Below, one piece after another: positions 12,276-24,464 of a stretch of 64,000 nt of DNA. The notes beneath the pieces were generated by a model. It made no database searches and was not told the origin of the DNA. It saw only the letters and a program-made list of their open reading frames with translations. The position numbers and the translations under genes were made by a program. Numbering within the stretch: the first letter of the stretch is position 1; each line of letters starts with the position of its first letter. Where the stretch lies: positions 10,475,001-10,539,000 of the forward strand of contig NC_079875.1 of the NCBI RefSeq assembly GCF_029227915.1. Direction: 5' to 3'. Source of the DNA: Hydractinia symbiolongicarpus (lineage: Eukaryota > Cnidaria > Hydrozoa > Anthoathecata > Hydractiniidae).

Positions 12276-13132
12276 TTAGTAATTTGTTTTGTTTATTCTC
12301 ACAATATCAATATATGGTTCATGCAGCAATAACTTAACACAACAATCACTGGTACTACGAGATGCAAGTTGTAATGCTATTTCATTCTGATTGTTTCTTA
12401 TGTTGACATCAATATATGGTTCATGCAAAAATAACTTAACACAACAATCAATATCTCCACGAGATGCAAGTTGTAATTTTGTTTCATTTTGATATTTTTG
12501 TATCTTCACATGAACATGTGGAACATACAGCATTAACTTAACTCAATAAATATTATTGCCACAACATGCAAGTTGTAATGGTGTTTTTATTCTGATAGTT
12601 GCGTATATTAACATCAATATATGGTTCAGATAGCAATAATTTAACACGAAAATCATTATTACCAGGGATTGCAAGATGCAGTGCTGTTTTATTCTGATAA
12701 TCTCCTATCTTCATACTAATACGTGGTTTAGACAACCGTAACCTAACACAACAAACATTAGCACCACGAGATGCAAGATGCAATGTTGTTTCATTTTGAC
12801 AGTTTTGTATCTTCACATCAACATGTGGAATGGACAGCAGTAACTTTAAACATCCAATCCGACCACAACAAGATGCCATGTGTAATGGTGTCGAATTAAA
12901 TTTGTTTACAATATTAATCTTTTTTCCCATCATGATTAATTAGAACTTGTAAGGCATTCTTATAACCACGACAAGCGCTGTAGTGATATGCATTCATTTG
13001 ATTTTTATTCACATCATCCACATCACCACCAGCGTCAATCAAACATTTTAATATTGATGATTTATTGTAACGCGCAGCTTCAATTAACAGTGTTTTTTCA
13101 AACAAATTTCTCATTCTAACATAATTTGGATT

Positions 13133-13584
13133 ATATTGAAGAAGAACTACTTTGTTCATCACTAACATACTGCCAAGCAGTGAGCGGGATTCGATCCGCG
13201 GCACCCAGAACTGGGAGCCGCAGACGAACCCACTACACTACGTGCGGCAATATGTTAGCGATGAACTCAGATAGTTTATCCGGATGGTGTGTATACATAT
13301 AGGTGAATATTTATCATAGCACATCCGTATTTCATTCTCAACAGAGAATGCTTCACCCCGATCAGACCTCTGATCATGACGAGTGAGTATAATGCGTGTA
13401 AGTCATATTGAAGAAGAACTACTTTGTTCATCACTAACATACTGCCAAGCAGTGAGCGGGACCTTCTTCAATATGACTTACACGCATTATACTCACTCGT
13501 CATGATCAGAGGTCTGATCGGGGTGAAGCATTCTCTGTTGAGAATGAAATACGGATGTGCTATGATAAATATTCATCTATATGT
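13133..13584 (-). mobile_element. SINE-like insertion with internal inverted duplication
   Basis: The insert is bounded by a 12-bp direct repeat, ATAATTTGGATT, at 13121-13132 and 13585-13596. Removing the insert and one repeat restores an open ankyrin frame (NPNY-VRMRN). Inside, a ~126-bp segment (13292-13417) reappears inverted at 13463-13587 with about one mismatch. A ~57-bp segment (13133-13190) reappears directly at 13405-13461. A tRNA-like core lies at 13175-13245. The long target-site duplication and tRNA-like promoter fit a SINE mobilised by LINE machinery. The foldback suggests inversion or template switching during insertion. Confidence 0.7.
13175..13245 (-). other. tRNA-like segment (SINE head) with extended stem
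   Basis: On the minus strand a 71-nt segment has an A-box-like TAGTGTAGTGG and a B-box-like GGATCGAATCC followed by CCGC, at tRNA-like spacing. It is bracketed by 21-bp inverted arms (13154-13174 and 13246-13266) with two mismatches, so the tRNA-like core would sit on a long stem. The T-arm is one base short and the acceptor stem is poor. It is probably a tRNA-derived promoter rather than a functional tRNA gene. Confidence 0.5.
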
Positions 13585-13655
13585 ATAATTTGGATTGTTG
13601 ATAAGAATTGATTTTAGTTGCTCGTTGTCACCATCTTTAATGACTTTCACAATTT

Positions 13656-16419
13656 CTAAAATCAAAAGTTATGTTGTATTTTTTTAAAACTGTTATTAAA
13701 CGCTTAACATACTAACAAATTACCCAGTAACTCATTTTTCAAAAGAGTCGTTGTAATGCGCAATGAAAAGTAAAACGCTAGAATCGTGATTTTGACGTCA
13801 TACGCGCCTCTGCATTTTTAACCATCTCTGTTATCTCTATATCAATAGTATCGTTGTCTGCCTGTTTATAACGCGAAATGGTACCCATAGCAGCAATGGC
13901 AATTTTTAAATTAAAGTGCACCTTGTGACCCGTTCCTTTGATGAGTTCAATATGAAGTTCTAACGATGCCTGGTTGCCGATGTAATGTATGTGTTTATGG
14001 CTATTTTGAAGAAGGTTTGTAGGTTTTCTTTGAGCTTTTTGTAACAGCTTTGTATCAGTTTTAATATTTGTTTCAATATATATTTTTATATGTTTTTACA
14101 GGGTAGAATAATTGTATCGACACGTTTTCTAGCCATATATAAGTATTAAACAAAGTAATTTCAAGATTTTGGATGCAAACGCAAATTTTGAGGATGGAGC
14201 ATACTATGGTCTGATAGCTAACTGGCTACCTATCCTGAATTGTTGCTATTCTTTTAAAGGACTTTTTTCAGTTTGGTATAAGTAACTTTCTTCCTAGGCA
14301 TTGTTAAGTGTTTTTTATCAGCACTATTATCTCTTTTTTGTTGTCTTCAGCAATTTTAATTTTACTAAGTTGCAACTATGTGCTAGCTACATATCCTACC
14401 TGTAGCTAAAAAGTAAACGTTGCTAAATATCTCTTTAATAATAGCCGTATTTTGTTAGAAATGGTTGCGCACAGTTTTTTTCGGAGAATCCCGGCAAAAC
14501 CCCGCAGAATCCGAGTTATACAGATGAAGGAATATGAAACAATCTGAGCTATGGCCATTTTGAAAGCTGTGGCTTTAACGTTGGTAAGTCTGTTTTATTT
14601 TTTTTTTATGTTTTCACATGTTAAAATTAAAATATCATCACTTTTTCTAGCCAAATATAAATCATAAACAAACCAATTTCAAGATTTTGGCTAGCTACAA
14701 ACATAGATTCCATGACAGCATCATATTCTTATTCTTTTAAAGTTTGATATATTATTATTTATTTTTTATGTTGGGGTTGTGGCTCTTTAGCTTTTTAGCT
14801 ACCTGTGGTTGGTTTAACACAGCGTTGGGACGCCGGGTCCCCCAGGTAGTTTAAATTATATTAGTGAACCATGGCACTGAAGCTATAAATTTAGTTGTTT
14901 TTCACGCGCAGGTAACTAGAAAACACCAGACATAAAAAGGTGACTAATTTTTAAATTTGCAATGTACAATTTTTAGGACCAAAAATCTGGAAACGGATGG
15001 GAAAAATTGACCTCACTTTTATCGTGGGTAAAACCAAATTGACTAGGCCTTCCTTCACCTAGGGCCTTGTCGAGTCATTACCGACATCATGAAATTTTCC
15101 TTTGTCAAATGCTTGTTTTCCTAATCAAGTGGATATTTTCACGTCCCATTAACTAGTCTCTTATAATTAACACGGTAATTATGTGTATGTGTAACATTTT
15201 TTAGCTCAGTAATAATTCTGCAGGTATGACCTGCATGCAATTTCTGTCTTTCTCGGTTAATTAGACCAGCTATAATAGAAGCAAGGTATATCCAAGTGTT
15301 GATTGCTGAAATGTGTAGAATAAAACCTTATTATGGACCCTTTTTACAAAGAAACTCAGAGTTTTCAATGAACGATATACTGATGAAAAAAATCGTCATT
15401 TTTAACCCTTAAAAGGAACACGAGAAAAAAAAATGACATCGACACAAAAACGGTACATAACGCAGAGATCACACGCACAGACAGATAGACGACGGCTATT
15501 ATTACTAAGATGTTATACCCATTCTTAAAGAAAGGGCAGTCTTTAGAGGACGTTATCATTTTATGATAAGATTAACATCATAGAAAAGGTAAATTAATTT
15601 TATTAATATGTAACATATTGATTGCACAAAAATACTGCAATAGCTATCCTTGTAAGTAAAACATTAATACTTCAAGTGGTAAAATGGAATTTACTATGAA
15701 AAAACATACCTTTAAAAGTAGAAGATTGCTTAACCAGCGGTGCTCTCTTCGACCTTACATCTCTAAAAAAAATAGACATGCAGGACATGCATTTTGTGTT
15801 AATATTACGATGTCTGTCAAGCATATTGATCCTTTATTTTAAATATCTATGCTAAAATTACTTAAATAATGTTACATCCTTTAGGATTAGGGTCATGAGT
15901 TCGTTAGACATACATTAAGATATATGATTAGCTAAAACATTACCTTTATGCTTACAGTTTAGCATATTCTGCCTCGGGAGGCAAGTGTTTCAAATAAAAG
16001 AAATATCAACCTGTTTCGCTGTACTTACAAATCAAAATCTGAATTTTCAAATAAGCATCTGTGTTCTATGAAAAAATCTATAAATCTATAAGGAGATGTA
16101 AGTTAAAAAAAAGAATTATATTTACATATATAATCAAAACTTACCTTTCAAACTTTCAACTAAGGACGTTAAATAATTTGCTAATTACGAGTGGTTGGAA
16201 TGTGCATCAGTTTTATCAACTCGGAAAGTAAAAAAAGAACAATTAATCAGATCCACATCATCAGTACTAATATCATCAACTAAAATCTTTATCTCATCCA
16301 ATGGATTTGCTTAGAATTCCCCTCGGCCACTTGTCGAAGATGCAAATAAAAATTTGGGATGGTTGAAGAAAAAGAAGTTAGATAGTGAACTTTCCTTTTA
16401 ATTTCCAACTTTTTCGAAA
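13656..16419. other. intergenic, repeat debris
   Basis: No gene recognised. Two copies of a dispersed repeat occur at about 14130-14210 and 14648-14735 (shared 'TTTCAAGATTTTGG' and a 'CTAGCCAxATATAA' string). A third, more diverged copy lies near 21950-22030. The short 'CAGACAGA...CGGCTATTATTA' repeat end occurs at about 15475-15505 and 'AATAATAGCCGTATTTTG' at about 14438. A hydrophobic minus-strand frame at 15365-15559 overlaps that repeat and is not treated as a gene. Confidence 0.4.
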
Positions 16420-17063
16420 CTAAATCAAATGAAGATTTTGAATTAAATACTCTTTCATTTTAGTATTGTCGACTAAACCAGTGGAAATTATTTTAGTTTT
16501 GAAGTCTTCTGAGTTTTCGTCAAATCTTCGTAACAAACTTTCACTTTCTTTGTTTAACATTTTCAGATACTCTTCCATTTTTTTTAACTCTTCTGACTTC
16601 CAATTCACGAACAAATATTTCTCTGCTACTCTGAAGATCCTTCAAAGCTTTATCACATTTTATTGTTAAGTTCTCCATTAAAACTTTCGTTTCTTCAAGC
16701 GAAGTGAGAAAGGATTGGAACCATCTCTTTCCTTCCTCTCCAAATTCAGGAATAATTTTTCTTTCGCGCTCTTTGTGATATCTGTGTGTGCAATACATAC
16801 ACAAACGCATTGTGAGAATCTACACAGAAATATTTTGCCAACAACTTATATTTCTTACACAATGGTTGGATTTCTTGCAATTCTTCATTGAAAATGACAT
16901 TGATATATGACTTGTTGGCACAAGAATGTGGGATTTGACATTTGTCGCAAATCTTTGCATTGCAGGTTGTACAGGAGTAGCCGATATTCCGTTTATCATG
17001 ATTTGACGACTGACATAAGTATTTCTCTTGCTCCATATTTAATTTATGAAAAAAAAACAACAA
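16420..17063 (-). pseudogene. B-box zinc-finger / TRIM-like gene, frameshifted
   Basis: From an ATG near 17036 (MEQEKYLC...) the minus strand encodes a B-box-type zinc finger with C...H, CTTC, CDKC and a following His. A second finger-like segment follows (LCKKYKLLAKYFCVDSHNAF). The frame then shifts near 16810. In the next frame it continues as CMYCTHRYHKERE and a charged helical stretch (KRWFQSFLTSLEE...). It shifts again near 16600 into a second coiled-coil-like stretch (ELKKMEEYLKMLNKESES...), ending at TAG. The B-box/B-box/coiled-coil order is that of TRIM-family proteins, which act in ubiquitin ligation. No RING or C-terminal domain is visible. The two frameshifts have no splice signals at them, so a pseudogene is more likely than introns. 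Confidence 0.6.
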
Positions 17064-20000
17064 TATGATAAAAAGACGTCTTTAATCTTTACAATCAGGA
17101 AAAGTTCTGAAATAAAAAAATGTTTTACTTTTTATCTGGTGTTTGTTTAATGACACAATATTTCTTAATTTCGACCTAAATAATAGCTGTTTGTGAAAGC
17201 TAACAGATTTTTTTTTTATTCGCCGCTATTTAAAAGCTTAAGGAAATAGACTTTCAAAATTTTCAAAATACGCGCTATTTACTTGCTTTGTTATTTTCGT
17301 GTAATGTAAGGTACCTTATCATACATAAGAAATTGACTTACACTGCACTCAACATCCCAGCCACAGCATAATTAGTCACTAACGATGATGTTGTCTGGTG
17401 TCGATTTAGTCTTGAATTCTAAAAACATCTTAAGGATACGGTAACCCCCTGAGACACATACTCAGTATAATTAAAATATCCCCTCTGCTCGCTATATTAA
17501 CCCTAGCAAATATATATATTCTGAAAGCCAAATAAGTTATCTCTAGAATGATGATAAAATATTTTCATAAAAAAAATCCAAAAAAAAATCACCTCATAAG
17601 GTATGTGTAACTCTTAAAAAGAACAAAAGAAATAACTCCTTATATAGGCTTTAGGGAAGAAAATAAAAAAACCGAGAACAGCATAGTGTCCTAGTTATTT
17701 GTTCCTTCTTTGATAATGTCACTTTCTTTCTCACAAAATAAGTAAAACATCTCCTTAAAATCGCACTTTAAATGTGCAACTAGCACTTTAAATGTAACCC
17801 GTGGAATTTTTGTAGGAACTCCTATATTTATTTACTAAGTTGCAAAACTATTGTTCCAACTAGTAAATTGCAACTCGCATCCCGTGTTGTTTTGAAAAAT
17901 AACTCAAAACTGGCAACTTGCAACTCGTTACTCGTAAGTGCTTGTTATTATAATTAAAATACACTGTATTAAAACAAAAATATTTTCCAAAAAACATACT
18001 GCATGCATACAAGAACGCTTTTATTAATATCTCGTAATTGCTTGTTATATTAAAAATATACTGTAAAAAATAATTTGTGAATAATGGAGGGCGTTTCTTA
18101 TAATTACACATGGTTTCTCTTCATCGTCGAGCTCTTCACCGCTAAAATTTCAAATACACTTTTTTACTTTTGCTAGCTACACATCGCTAAATTTCACAAT
18201 TCTCAACACACCTTTTCTTTTATAAACGATATATGTAATACTACGCTTGCTTAAGCCTCAACAGTTGAGATTAACACTAACCCGAATTAACTGTCCATTA
18301 TATTTCTTACTCTTTGAATATATTGTGGTATTTCCAGATGGTACGAACATATTTCCGTGTACGCCACGAAACTAACCTATTTGCATAGCAATAGATTAAA
18401 CCTACAGAGTTATTTTTCTTGACCAGTATCTCACTAACTAGAAATAGTAATCAGAACACATATTGCGTAAAAAACAGCATTGTCTTTTTGTTACAAATCC
18501 GTGTCAATAGACTTGTTCTTAACCGCTTGACAGGGTCATAGCACATCTTTGAATACAACCATGGGAAAATACATGCGCCTCATAAATTTTTGTGTATTCT
18601 TTGCCATGACGCCAGATACATGCTCTGTAAAATAAAAGATTTTGCTTCTTAAAAAACAAAGGTGCTTTTCTGCATTAGATACACATTAGAAGCAACGGAG
18701 TGCATAAAAACATTCAACGATAAAGAGTTACTTTCAACTAAACACAATTAGGCGCTTAACAACAAATGATGTTTTAAAATGTTTATTTTTATAATGATAT
18801 AAACACTGGTGGAATATTAATCAGAGGGTTTTGTTTGCTTTAAGGAAACATTTTGGTCAGTGCTGAGAAAATCTAAATGTGTATTAAAACAGTTCTTTCT
18901 ATAGTGATAGTTACACAAAATATTCTTCGTTGATTTCTGCGGCATACCTTGCTAATCCCAATAATAGCCGTGGATGTCATTAATGTACGATTACAAGTAA
19001 AACTTTGTACGATGATTGAACTGATTGTGAAAACTAGACCTTGTAAATAAAAAAGTATTTGGAAGATTTTTTACTTTTAACAGGGCTTTAGAGTGCGATA
19101 ATTAAAGTACGAGGAATGGTTCTAAAAGTTCTAATTAATTAATCATGACGTAATCAGAATTAACAATTAATATACGAACACCAGTGTTAAAATGCTGCTG
19201 TCATATTCACATATTGATGTTAATGTAAGAAATATTATTTAAAAGAACTGCTGATAATGTCACCACCATCAAACAAATACTACCAGAACCGCAAATTGAT
19301 CCTATTCAAGCCATTTTTTTTAGGAAGGGGACTTTGAACAGCCGCTGGGTAGACCTTTGTTCTCCCCAGAAATTGCATAAAGAGAAAAACTTAGTACAAA
19401 TGTTTATTCACATATTGGAGGAAAATTGGGATAGAAGAAATTGGAATAATGTCATTCGAATGCAAGTCAAGTCACAAATGTTTTATACAGCCATAAAGCG
19501 AACAAGTAATTAGCGGACACTACAATTAGCGGACACTACAATTGGCGGACACAATGTTCTACGCAAAATAAGCATTTTGATTTTTTTCATCTTTAACTTT
19601 AGCGAAAATATTTTAGGAAGAAAATACAGTTGAACTCATGTAATTCGACAACCCATGTAATTCGACCAAACCGTGAGACCCACTGATTACATATACTAAT
19701 TATACAATTAGATTATGTAATCGCACGTTTACGAGTGCAATTAGAAAATAATCGAACGAGTACTTTTTTTGCTTTTAATTTTCCAAGTCTATTAGGACGA
19801 GGATGAATTTAATTTTCCATTGTCCATCTGCCTAACTGGATTTTTCCACCGGCCTTATCGACTAGTTAAGAAATAATTTCACTCCGCAGAATGCAATTAC
19901 GACATAATTTGAACTGTAAAAGAAGCGCCAAACAGGAAAAAATAAGTCATCGTGTGCTTATAGAATAGATGACATAATCTGTTTTTAATTTCAAAATAGC

Positions 20001-21170
20001 AGCAATCTGTGGCATTATAATTGATAATAAACAAATAAACGTAAGAGCAGTTTATTTACTTTGAAACAAGATCCTTTTTAGACTTTGTTCGGGTTATTTC
20101 ACATGTGAAAACCTACAAACACCATGCTGGGAAAAATTAGGTGAAAAAGGCAGATAGAGCGTTTGATATTTTCAAAAAATAATTCCCTTTTTCCTGATTT
20201 TTTCTTGGCAGCTACTGCACTAAGAACCAAAAATTGTGGCCAAATTTAAAGTTACTAATTTTAGTGACCTTTCTTTGCCCCGTTAATTTTTCCATCGCAT
20301 GCTCAGTCTCCACTTTAAATTAGCGGAAATAAATATGAAAATCCATAATATGAATTTTTCCTCTTTGCTGCATGTCACTTACAAGCACAAAGGAAACAAA
20401 ACAACCGCAAATTTTCGCATTACACATGGTTTCCCGGCTAAAAATTATTTACTCCGTTATAAACAAATTATTTGGATTTAAAGGGAGTTAGGATAGTACA
20501 AAACACATAAAAAGGGGGGGTTTGATAGGGCAGAATTCGGACGGGGGGTCGTGGGTAAACGCATGGGAGGGTCGTCAGTAAGATGTTATCGGCTTTTTTA
20601 AATAAAAGTGAACTAGACATTTTTGAATTGATTTTAAAAATACATTTTTACTGCGTTACAGGACGTCTGTTCTTAACTTTAAGCACGACCTGCGGTTAGG
20701 TTGTTCTATACTACAAAGTCACGGTAGACATGATGGACTTTAAACTCTACCACGTTGTCACGACGATTAGATTTAAAACACAAAATAAAGCGATTTAGTA
20801 AAAAAGCCCGGTTTCTACTTGCTCAAGTCTTGCATACATATCAGCAATCAGTCTAATCCAACAAAAAGTGAATTTATATCAAAGCATTATTTACTTTGTT
20901 GCGTGTAAAGTCATCATCATTATTAGAAGAAGGAATTACAAAAAAAAAAATCATAAGAATGTGACGACTATGCAAAAATAAGTTGTTTTTATACCGCGTA
21001 AAATCCATGACGTGTCAATGTAAATTGATTAGATATAAGTTATTTTTCTAAACTGTGCATCCAAGCCACAGCAAAAGGTCACTCTAATGCGCTAGTGGAA
21101 TAACTTCAGACGGGCCATTGAAGGTAAGCTTTTATTTCACGTTATTTCACGTCGTTCTTCTTTGTTTTTT
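17064..21170. other. intergenic, no gene recognised
   Basis: AT-rich sequence without a convincing coding frame. Three near-identical 'ACAATTAGCGGACACT'-type units are clustered at about 19507-19555. Two 'ATGTAATTCGAC' strings near 19638-19666 resemble mariner/pogo-type terminal sequences. A purine-rich G run occurs near 20514. Confidence 0.4.
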
Positions 21171-21224
21171 GCGATTCCATATGAATAACTATATTTGTTA
21201 ATATAGTTACTCATATGGAATCGC
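21171..21224. repeat. 25-bp-arm hairpin
   Basis: Arms 21171-21195 and 21200-21224 (starting GCGATTCCATATGA) are inverted copies with one mismatch and a 4-base loop. No coding sequence is nearby. Confidence 0.9.
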
Positions 21225-22150
21225 ATCTGCAAAAATCACAGAACTTTAATTTTCTTAAAGGGGCTACGAACCGGTTAAAATGCTCACATTCCGTTTATTC
21301 CGCGCACGTATTAAAAATCCGGCAAACGTGTTTCTGAAAAGTATACTACAAAGAAATATTTCAGCTGGAGAAGATAAAAAATATAGATATATCTATATGT
21401 TCGAGTCTGTAAATTACATGCATGCCGGAGAAATAGCCATTTTTGTTTTCCGCCGCAATCAGCTCGACTTTCGTGTAAGTCACTAAAGTCGAAAACTAAA
21501 TCTTTTTTGAATCACTTTTGAATATCATTTTTTATTAATTAATTAAGCACTCTTTATTAATTTAACAAAGAAAAGAAAAGTATTTATTTCATTTGAAATA
21601 TCTGGTTATTTCACTTTTAATTGTAACCAACTCACAAAATCATTTCATGCAAAGTGTATAGCAGACTTTTTAAAAACTCTGCCATATTTTTGTTTTTTTT
21701 CAAAAGCAAGCATAAAAGTAAAAGAATATTTGATATATTTTTCAATCCATTGTAAAATTTATCCATCCCTCCAAATTATTCTTTATAAAAATAGCCGTCA
21801 TCTGTCTGATACGGAAACATAAATTGTAATAAATAAAGGACGAATGACCCTGTGGATTTTCCCACGGGTTAACGACTAATTTCTATAATAAAAGCCGTAT
21901 TTTGTTCGAAATAGTTGCGCACCTATTTTGGGGGAAAATAGCGCAGAACCAAACCAATCAAACAACTCAACTAACCAATTTTAAGATTTTAGCTGGAAAC
22001 GTAGATTTCGAGACATCATCCTGCGCATTCTTTCACGTGACAACGAAGGAAATATAGCTTAGTTTGTTTTATAGTAACCTAGCTAAGAATGAATTAGCAT
22101 TATGTTGAGAGTATTCTTTGTCTTTTCCTTGCCGTGCAAATTAAATTAAC

Positions 22151-22290
22151 AACACGACGTTGAATTCTGGACCCGACGTCGCAATTTAACGTCGTTTCAA
22201 CTGATGTGATATCAACGTTGATACAACGCCGGATAAAAGACGTTGTTTTGTTGATTCGTCCAACGTCTTATTGACGTTTACACAACCGTG
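22151..22290. repeat. degenerate AACGTTG/ACGTCG-rich repeat
   Basis: Strings such as GACGTTGAATT, ACGTCG, AACGTTGATACAACG, GACGTTGTTTTG and CAACGTC recur in both orientations within about 140 bp. This looks like an old short-period satellite. It lies 0.5 kb upstream of the P450 start. Confidence 0.5.
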
Positions 22291-22791
22291 CGCCCTATAA
22301 AGATTTTCCATTAACTTGTTTTCAGATACCTTTCTTTTACTGACTTGTTATGATAGGTTTTAGAGTAAGTTTGTTTGAATCATTGGTATACGAAAATATC
22401 GTCCATCCTTATGTGGCAGGCACCATAAATTTTCGTTGACATTCTAAGTTTACTTGGGTGTTAATTTTTACATAGCTATTTATGGAGCCTTATGTAAATA
22501 CAGTAGACTCTCCATAATTCGACTGTCCAGAACTCATACCTGTCCTTGACTCGAGCGACTCAGAAGAAATTACTCAATAAACTTTTAGAAAAAAAACTCT
22601 TTTTTTACAGGAACACTCTAAAGCTACAATGATTTTTTAATTCTCCGTTGGTGTTTAAGTTATAGAACAATGAAAATGAAATAATGTATTTTAAAGTTAA
22701 AGGTTAATAATGGCATTTTTGTATTTTCTTATTTTTCTTATATTTACATATATGTATATATATTCTCAATATTTTATTTAGATTGACAGCC

Positions 22792-24273
22792 ATGATTCAA
22801 TACGTCGTTACTGCTGGGGTCATTCTAATAAGTACCCTAGTTTTCTTAACAATGTTATGGAAATATTACATTTCCCGAAATTCCTTCCTAAAAAGTCCTC
22901 CAACTTATCCGTGGATTGGCACAGTACCGTACTTCGAACATAAGCCTCATTTGTTATATCGACAAGTTATGCAGTATGCCAAGGATTATAACTACCTGTA
23001 TACGGTTTGGTTTGCACATGTCCCTATCATTATGGCGTCAACAGCTGAGTATGCAGAGGCTGTGCTGAGCAGCAAAGTCATGCTAAAGAAGTCTTCTTTG
23101 TATTGGACTTTATCAGAGTGGCTTGGGAGTGGGTTACTGCTAAGCTATGGAGACAAATGGAAACAGAGAAGAAGAGCAATAACACCGACATTTCATTTCA
23201 CTATATTAAATGATTTTGTAGAAATTTTTACACGACAAGCAAAAGGGTTAGTTGCTAAGCTGAAGAAAGAGTGCGACACTGACAAAGCTATCAATGTTCA
23301 ACTACCAGTAAGTCTTGCTGCTTTAGATGTCATCTGCGAGACGGCAATGGGTGTCAACACACAGGCTCAAGAATGTTCCACGTCTGAATATGCGAAAGCT
23401 GTATTTTCAATGAACGGGCACTTGCAACGTCGCCAGCGCTCGCCGTGGTTATGGCCAACCTTTATTTACAAATTGACAAAGACTGGTCAAGATTATTATA
23501 AACATTTAAAAATACTACATGATTTCACCATAAATGTCATAAACAAACGCATTCAATCCCGAAAAGCGTCATCCCAGCCAGGAGAAGAAGACACTGACAA
23601 ACCAAGAAAGAAAGCTTTTCTCGACATGTTGCTCGAGCTTTACGACAAAGGTGAGATTGATGTAGAAGGAATACGAGAAGAAGTGGACACGTTCATGTTT
23701 GAAGGTCACGATACTACCGCAGCTGGTCTAAGCTGGACTCTATATCTTCTCGGTAGGAATCCAGAAATACAGCAGAAATTACATGCCGAAATTGAAAAAA
23801 TAAATGAAAAGGATGGATTCACCTTAGACAAGTTGAAGGAATGCAAATACTTGGAATATGTGATTAAAGAAAGCCTTCGTCTCCATCCTCCTGTTTCGTT
23901 GTATGCACGGATTCTTGAGGAAGACACAAAGATCGATGGACACATGGTTCCAAAAGGTACAGAGGTGGGGTTGTTTGTTCAAGGATTGCACCTGAATCCT
24001 AAATATTGGAAAGAGCCTGAAAAGTTCAATCCAGATCGATTTGGCGAAGACAGTTACATGAAAAGAAATCCTTATACTTATGTTCCGTTTTCGGCAGGAT
24101 CTCGAAATTGCATTGGTCAAAAGTTTGCTATGTTGGAAACAAAGATATTTTTGTATAACATTATATCGCAATTTCGTGTGGAGGCTGTTCAAGAAAAAGA
24201 TGAAGTTGAGGAATGTTTTGAGATCATTCACCGATCAACCAATGGCCTAATGATCAAATTCTTTTCAAGATAG
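22792..24273 (+). CDS. cytochrome P450, CYP4-type
   Basis: A 493-aa protein is encoded by a single intact exon. I chose the ATG at 22792 (MIQYVVTAGV...). A TTTAG acceptor ends at 22781, so a separate 5' UTR exon is likely. Features in order: N-terminal membrane anchor (about residues 1-25); Pro-rich hinge PPTYPWIG; I-helix FEGHDTT (Glu304-Thr309); ExxR at Glu360-Arg363 (KESLRLHPP); a PDRF segment; and the heme loop PFSAGSRNCIGQKFA with Cys440 as the heme ligand. EVDTFMFEGHDTT is the hallmark of the CYP4 family, including the Glu that can bind heme covalently in that family. Length is normal. Expected role is NADPH-dependent monooxygenation at the endoplasmic reticulum, often fatty-acid hydroxylation. 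The substrate cannot be read from sequence. Confidence 0.97.
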   Translation: MIQYVVTAGVILISTLVFLTMLWKYYISRNSFLKSPPTYPWIGTVPYFEHKPHLLYRQVMQYAKDYNYLYTVWFAHVPIIMASTAEYAEAVLSSKVMLKKSSLYWTLSEWLGSGLLLSYGDKWKQRRRAITPTFHFTILNDFVEIFTRQAKGLVAKLKKECDTDKAINVQLPVSLAALDVICETAMGVNTQAQECSTSEYAKAVFSMNGHLQRRQRSPWLWPTFIYKLTKTGQDYYKHLKILHDFTINVINKRIQSRKASSQPGEEDTDKPRKKAFLDMLLELYDKGEIDVEGIREEVDTFMFEGHDTTAAGLSWTLYLLGRNPEIQQKLHAEIEKINEKDGFTLDKLKECKYLEYVIKESLRLHPPVSLYARILEEDTKIDGHMVPKGTEVGLFVQGLHLNPKYWKEPEKFNPDRFGEDSYMKRNPYTYVPFSAGSRNCIGQKFAMLETKIFLYNIISQFRVEAVQEKDEVEECFEIIHRSTNGLMIKFFSR

Positions 24274-24458
24274 ATCAGGGAGATTTAAAACTACCTTGGA
24301 ATGATATACCAAAACTTTAAAGCTTCTTATATAAAAACATTATCAAATCATTCATTATGTTTACTTGATTGGAAAATGTTTATGCAAATTGTATTCTTTA
24401 CAAAATATTTATTGTTTTGCTTTATTATTGGGTCTAAAAAGTCTTTGCTTCAACGTTT

Positions 24459-24464
24459 AATAAA
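24459..24464 (+). promoter_or_regulatory. polyadenylation signal AATAAA for P450
   Basis: AATAAA lies 186 bp after the P450 stop codon. Further AATAAA-like copies occur at about 24735-24750 and could serve as an alternative distal signal. Confidence 0.5.

Larger units (their letters stand above)
12276..13655 (-). pseudogene. ankyrin-repeat protein pseudogene
   Basis: Read on the minus strand, the region encodes at least seven ankyrin-like repeats with recurring 'NQNETxLHLASRG...CCVKLLLxEPYIDV' units. The frame is broken in several places. One frameshift is at a poly-A run near 12925 (HDGKK to INIVNKFNSTPLHMA) and another at an A run near 12585 (NYQNK to TPLQLACCGN). An in-frame TGA occurs near 12545. 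A 452-bp insertion lies at 13133-13584. Upstream of the insertion, coding resumes at 13597-13655 (IVKVIKDGDNEQLKSILINN, then PNY) behind a TTTTAG acceptor at about 13656. The parent was therefore a multi-exon gene. The successive repeats are very similar, which suggests recent internal repeat amplification before decay. Its function is unknown beyond the protein-interaction role common to ankyrin repeats. Confidence 0.75.

Noticed and set aside
15365-15559. minus-strand frame with hydrophobic segment
   Set aside because: It overlaps the CAGACAGA/CGGCTATTATTA repeat end. The hydrophobic look comes from A+T-rich codons.
23824-24231. 135-aa minus-strand frame
   Set aside because: It is a shadow of the P450 coding sequence on the opposite strand, which carries the ExxR and heme motifs.
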